A stretch of DNA of 8,871 bases from Desulfovibrio sp. Dsv1 (GTDB taxonomy: Bacteria; Desulfobacterota; Desulfovibrionia; Desulfovibrionales; Desulfovibrionaceae): NCBI GenBank assembly GCA_000403945.1, contig APFI01000096.1:1-8871 (forward strand). Direction: 5' to 3'. Below are positions 6,429 to 8,871 of the stretch, one piece after another. The notes beneath the pieces were generated by a model. It did no database searches, had not been told where the DNA came from, and saw only the letters and a list, made by a program, of their open reading frames with translations. A program made the position numbers and the translations under genes. The stretch's first letter is position 1, and the number at the start of each line of letters is the position of its first letter.

Positions 6429-7213
6429 AAAAACTCGTCCTTCTCTGTTGCTTTCTGCTGGCCTGCGCCTGCGCCAAACAGCCTTCCCCCCTGGATTCGG
6501 GGCCGGGGACGCAAGCCCGTCTGGAAAGCCGCTGGCAGAAGTTCATGGCTGTCAGCGGGGCCGCGCCGCGCACGCCCTATCGCCTGCAAATGAGTCTGCG
6601 CTTCGGCACCGACGGCGATACCCGCCGGGTCACGGCCCTGTTCTGGGGCAACAGTGAACGCCAGTTGCGACTGGACGTCATGGCCGGCGTGGGCGCGGTG
6701 ATCGCCAAGATTCTTGAGGACGGGCAACATTTTCTGGTCTACAGCCCAAGTGAAAACAAAGCCTATTTCTACCAGGGCGCGGCCAGGCCCCTGCTCAAAG
6801 TGGGCGTGCCCGTGCCCTTTGATCTGGGGCATCTGGCCGCCCTGCTCAACGGTCGTTACGCGGTGGTCTTCGGAGATGAACACAGCGCCGCCGCGGAAAT
6901 GCCCGACGGGCTGGCGCGCTATGAGCTGAACGGCAAACCCGGCGGCAGCGTGACCCTCAACGCTGAGGGCATGCTCGTGGCCTGGCGCGAAGCTCCGCCG
7001 GGCGGCAAAGGCTGGAGCATGAACATCGCCTATGACGACACCGTGCCGCCCCTGCCCCGCCGCCTGACCCTGACCCACAGCAACGGCAAGCGCGCCATCC
7101 TGCTGGTCAAAGAGCGGGAAAAACCGGCCGAGGCCTTTACCACGGAGCAAATGAGCCTTACCTTGCCAGAAGGCGCGCCTCTGCTGCCGCTTTCCCAGTA
7201 CAGAGCGCAGTAG
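6425..7213 (+). CDS. LolB-like outer-membrane lipoprotein
   Basis: A 262-residue predicted lipoprotein. The short signal peptide has a lipobox ending at C14 (CFLLAC), with C16 as a less likely alternative. The mature part is beta-rich with few charged repeats: LQMSLRFGTDGDTRRVTALF, then LRLDVMAGVGAVIAKILEDG and FLVYSPSENKAYFYQG. This resembles the half-barrel fold of LolB and related lipid-binding lipoproteins, which receive lipoproteins from LolA and insert them in the outer membrane. Similarity is judged by pattern and by its place behind a TPR gene; I cannot confirm LolB function, and a related DUF4292-type lipoprotein is an alternative. The start at 6425 overlaps the TPR stop (ATGA) and begins the signal peptide. 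A longer frame from 6299 would lie inside the TPR gene and bury the signal peptide. Confidence 0.7.
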   Translation: MKKLVLLCCFLLACACAKQPSPLDSGPGTQARLESRWQKFMAVSGAAPRTPYRLQMSLRFGTDGDTRRVTALFWGNSERQLRLDVMAGVGAVIAKILEDGQHFLVYSPSENKAYFYQGAARPLLKVGVPVPFDLGHLAALLNGRYAVVFGDEHSAAAEMPDGLARYELNGKPGGSVTLNAEGMLVAWREAPPGGKGWSMNIAYDDTVPPLPRRLTLTHSNGKRAILLVKEREKPAEAFTTEQMSLTLPEGAPLLPLSQYRAQ

Positions 7214-7239
7214 TCCCATTTTCTCTGCAAGGAGCGGAT

Positions 7240-7674
7240 ATGCAACACATCCATCTGGCATCGGACCACGCCGGATTTGATCTGAAGGGCGCCCTTGCCC
7301 AGCAGCTGGCCGGCCTCGGCTACAAAGTTGTCGACGACGGAACCCACTCCAGGGCACACTGCGATTATCCCGTCTTTGCCCACAAACTCTGCGAAGCTGT
7401 GGAGCGTGAGCACTGTCTCGGCATTCTGGTCTGCGGCACGGGCATCGGCATGTCCCTGGCCGCCAACCGCCACCCCGGCATCCGGGCCGCGCTCTGTACC
7501 ACCGAACTGCACGCCCGTCTGAGCCGCCGCCACAACAACGCCAACGTGCTTTGTCTGGGTTCGCGCGTCACGGGCGTGGAACTGGCTCTGGCCATCATGG
7601 AGGCTTTTCTGGAAAGCCGGTTTGAAGGGGGCCGTCACCAGCGCCGCCTGGATCAGCTCAACGCCCCGGCCTGA
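7240..7674 (+). CDS. rpiB: Ribose-5-phosphate isomerase B
   Basis: Interconverts ribulose 5-phosphate and ribose 5-phosphate in the non-oxidative pentose phosphate pathway, in the cytoplasm. The 144-residue length is normal for the RpiB/LacA family. Visible motifs are ASDHAGFDLK with D9 and H10, VCGTGIGMS with the catalytic cysteine C65 and the anion-binding glycine loop, RRHNNANVLCLG with H98, and a C-terminal GGRHQRRLDQL. All key RpiB residues are present. The start follows a strong AAGGAG (7229-7234) at good spacing. It lies 26 bp behind the LolB-like gene, so it is probably in the same operon, although metabolically unrelated to it. LacA-type galactose isomerases share the fold, but a single-subunit gene with no lac genes nearby favours RpiB. 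Confidence 0.95.
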   Translation: MQHIHLASDHAGFDLKGALAQQLAGLGYKVVDDGTHSRAHCDYPVFAHKLCEAVEREHCLGILVCGTGIGMSLAANRHPGIRAALCTTELHARLSRRHNNANVLCLGSRVTGVELALAIMEAFLESRFEGGRHQRRLDQLNAPA

Positions 7675-7849
7675 GGAGCGACAACACGCGCCGGAAGCCC
7701 TTTTGAGAGCAGATTGCCTTTGGAACGCTATGGCTGTTCAAAGAGAACCTGCCCTATAACGGCCACATATATACTGAATGCCGTCTTTTTTCCGTATGGT
7801 TCGCAAACTTTCCGACGGTTAAAGCGGAAACAGCCCCTAAAGGATTGTC
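7675..7849. other. Intergenic region between rpiB and cysS
   Basis: A 175-bp gap without a gene. It holds a weak terminator-like element, promoter-like -10 hexamers (TATAAC at 7755-7760, TATACT at 7770-7775) without convincing -35 partners, and an inverted repeat TTTCCG/CGGAAA (7809-7814/7825-7830) just before cysS. The gap suggests that cysS may have its own transcription start, but no single promoter is clear. Confidence 0.5.
7759..7791 (+). terminator. Weak terminator-like hairpin after rpiB
   Basis: ACGGC (7759-7763) pairs with GCCGT (7780-7784), followed by C and six T (7786-7791). The T run is good, but the stem is only five pairs with a 16-nt AT-rich loop, so termination would be partial at best. 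Confidence 0.3.
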
Positions 7850-8871
7850 ATGCAGATCTACAACACTCTGGGCCGTCAAAAAGAAGAATTCATTCCGGTC
7901 CGGCCGGGCAAAGTTCATATGTATGTCTGCGGCATCACCGCCTATGATTACTGCCACATCGGCCACGCCCGTTCCGCCCTGGTGTTTGACGTTCTGGTCC
8001 GCCATTTGCGCCATCTAGGCCTTGAGGTCAGCTTCGTGCGCAACTTTACGGACGTGGACGACAAGATCATCAACCGCGCCAACAGCGAGGGCCGCGACTG
8101 GCGGGAAGTGGCCCAGACCTATATCGACGCCTTCCATGAAGACATGACCCGCCTGGGAGTGCTGCGCGTGGACTCCGAACCACGCGCCACGGAATATATT
8201 CCTCAGATTCGGGATCTCTGCGCCAAACTGATCGAGGAGGACAAGGCCTACGCCACGCCTTCGGGCGACGTCTACTTCCGGGTGCGCTCCTACCCGCCCT
8301 ACGGCAGACTTTCCGGCCGCAGTCTGGACGAACTGCTCTCGGGCGCACGCGTGGCGCCAGGCGAGGAAAAGGAAGATCCACTGGATTTCTCCCTCTGGAA
8401 GGCAGCCAAGCCCGGAGAGCCCTCCTGGGACAGCCCTTGGGGCAAAGGCCGCCCCGGCTGGCACATCGAATGCTCGGCCATGAGCGGTCCCTATCTGCCG
8501 CTGGATATCCACGGCGGAGGCCAGGATCTGATCTTCCCCCACCATGAGAACGAAATCGCCCAGTCAGAGGCCGTCTGCCACTGCGAACTGGCCCGTTACT
8601 GGGTGCATAACGGCTTTGTGCAGGTCAATGCGGAAAAGATGTCCAAATCGCTGGGCAACTTTAAAACCATCCGCGACATTCTTGAAAGTTATCTTCCTGA
8701 AACCCTGCGCTTTTTCCTGCTGGGCAAACACTACCGCAGCCCCATTGATTTCACCGCCGAAGGCATGGACGAGTCGGAAAAAGCCCAGCACCGGGTCTAT
8801 TCCTCTCTGCTGGAAGCCCGCAAGTATCTGGAGCGCGCCTCCTGGAAAAAAACGCTCCTGCCCGCCGAACT
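7850..8871 (+). CDS. cysS: Cysteinyl-tRNA synthetase (3' end beyond the window)
   Basis: Class I aminoacyl-tRNA synthetase that charges tRNA-Cys with cysteine in the cytoplasm. The first 340 codons are present and the frame is open to the window edge, so the gene is cut by the window, not broken; bacterial CysRS is usually about 460-490 residues. Motifs seen are IYNTLGRQKEEF at the N-terminus, the HIGH signature at residues 36-39, and the KMSKS loop at 263-267 (EKMSKSLGNF). The active-site zinc ligands by alignment are C27 (YVCGITAYD), C208 (WHIECSAM), H231 and E235 (PHHENE). The RNFTDVDDKIINRA and DIHGGGQDLIFPHHENEIAQ blocks are typical. The start has AAAGGA (7839-7844) five bases upstream. 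The missing part should hold the rest of the helical and anticodon-binding regions. Confidence 0.97.
   Translation, partial: MQIYNTLGRQKEEFIPVRPGKVHMYVCGITAYDYCHIGHARSALVFDVLVRHLRHLGLEVSFVRNFTDVDDKIINRANSEGRDWREVAQTYIDAFHEDMTRLGVLRVDSEPRATEYIPQIRDLCAKLIEEDKAYATPSGDVYFRVRSYPPYGRLSGRSLDELLSGARVAPGEEKEDPLDFSLWKAAKPGEPSWDSPWGKGRPGWHIECSAMSGPYLPLDIHGGGQDLIFPHHENEIAQSEAVCHCELARYWVHNGFVQVNAEKMSKSLGNFKTIRDILESYLPETLRFFLLGKHYRSPIDFTAEGMDESEKAQHRVYSSLLEARKYLERASWKKTLLPAE

Noticed and set aside
6362..7357. Minus-strand open frame spanning the LolB-like gene and the start of rpiB
   Set aside because: It crosses two well-supported sense genes and has no credible domain.
7809..7830. Inverted repeat TTTCCG/CGGAAA before cysS as an operator or T-box
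   Set aside because: Only six pairs with a 10-nt loop, and none of the conserved T-box leader motifs are seen; chance occurrence is likely.

Overview
The window looks like chromosome of a GC-rich deltaproteobacterium, most probably a Desulfovibrionaceae (Desulfovibrio-like) member. This rests on my recollection of protein style: a short MetH without its reactivation domain, an RpoH-type sigma factor with a long N-terminal extension, and a TPR/LolB-like lipoprotein pair. No database search was possible. I see no mobile element, CRISPR array, tRNA or rRNA.

The layout is two divergent transcription units around an intergenic region at about 3233-3497. Leftward (minus strand) come metH (cobalamin-dependent methionine synthase, 3232-827), a small hairpin, a TlpA-type secreted thioredoxin (771-310), and a decayed GNAT acetyltransferase remnant (310-49) whose start overlaps the stop of the thioredoxin gene. 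Rightward (plus strand) come an RpoH-family (sigma-32) gene (3498-4637), a TPR lipoprotein starting at the very next base (4638-6428), a LolB-like lipoprotein overlapping it by 4 nt (6425-7213), rpiB (7240-7674) and, after a 175-bp gap, cysS (7850 to the window edge, incomplete).

The zero-gap and overlapping junctions make rpoH, the TPR gene and the LolB-like gene a tightly coupled operon. A stress sigma factor is thus probably co-expressed with two predicted envelope lipoproteins. rpiB follows closely with its own strong ribosome binding site. The divergent region is the most structured non-coding part. It holds a good intrinsic-terminator shape pointing right with no rightward gene before it, a plausible sigma-70 promoter for rpoH just behind it, and a second hairpin with a T run in the presumed rpoH leader. 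On the opposite strand, leader repeats could pair over the metH start.

The genes are mostly familiar housekeeping genes. I found no convincing undescribed multi-gene system. The points worth a second look are the structured leaders, the acidic N-terminal extension of the sigma factor, the coupling of the sigma factor to lipoprotein genes, and the broken acetyltransferase.
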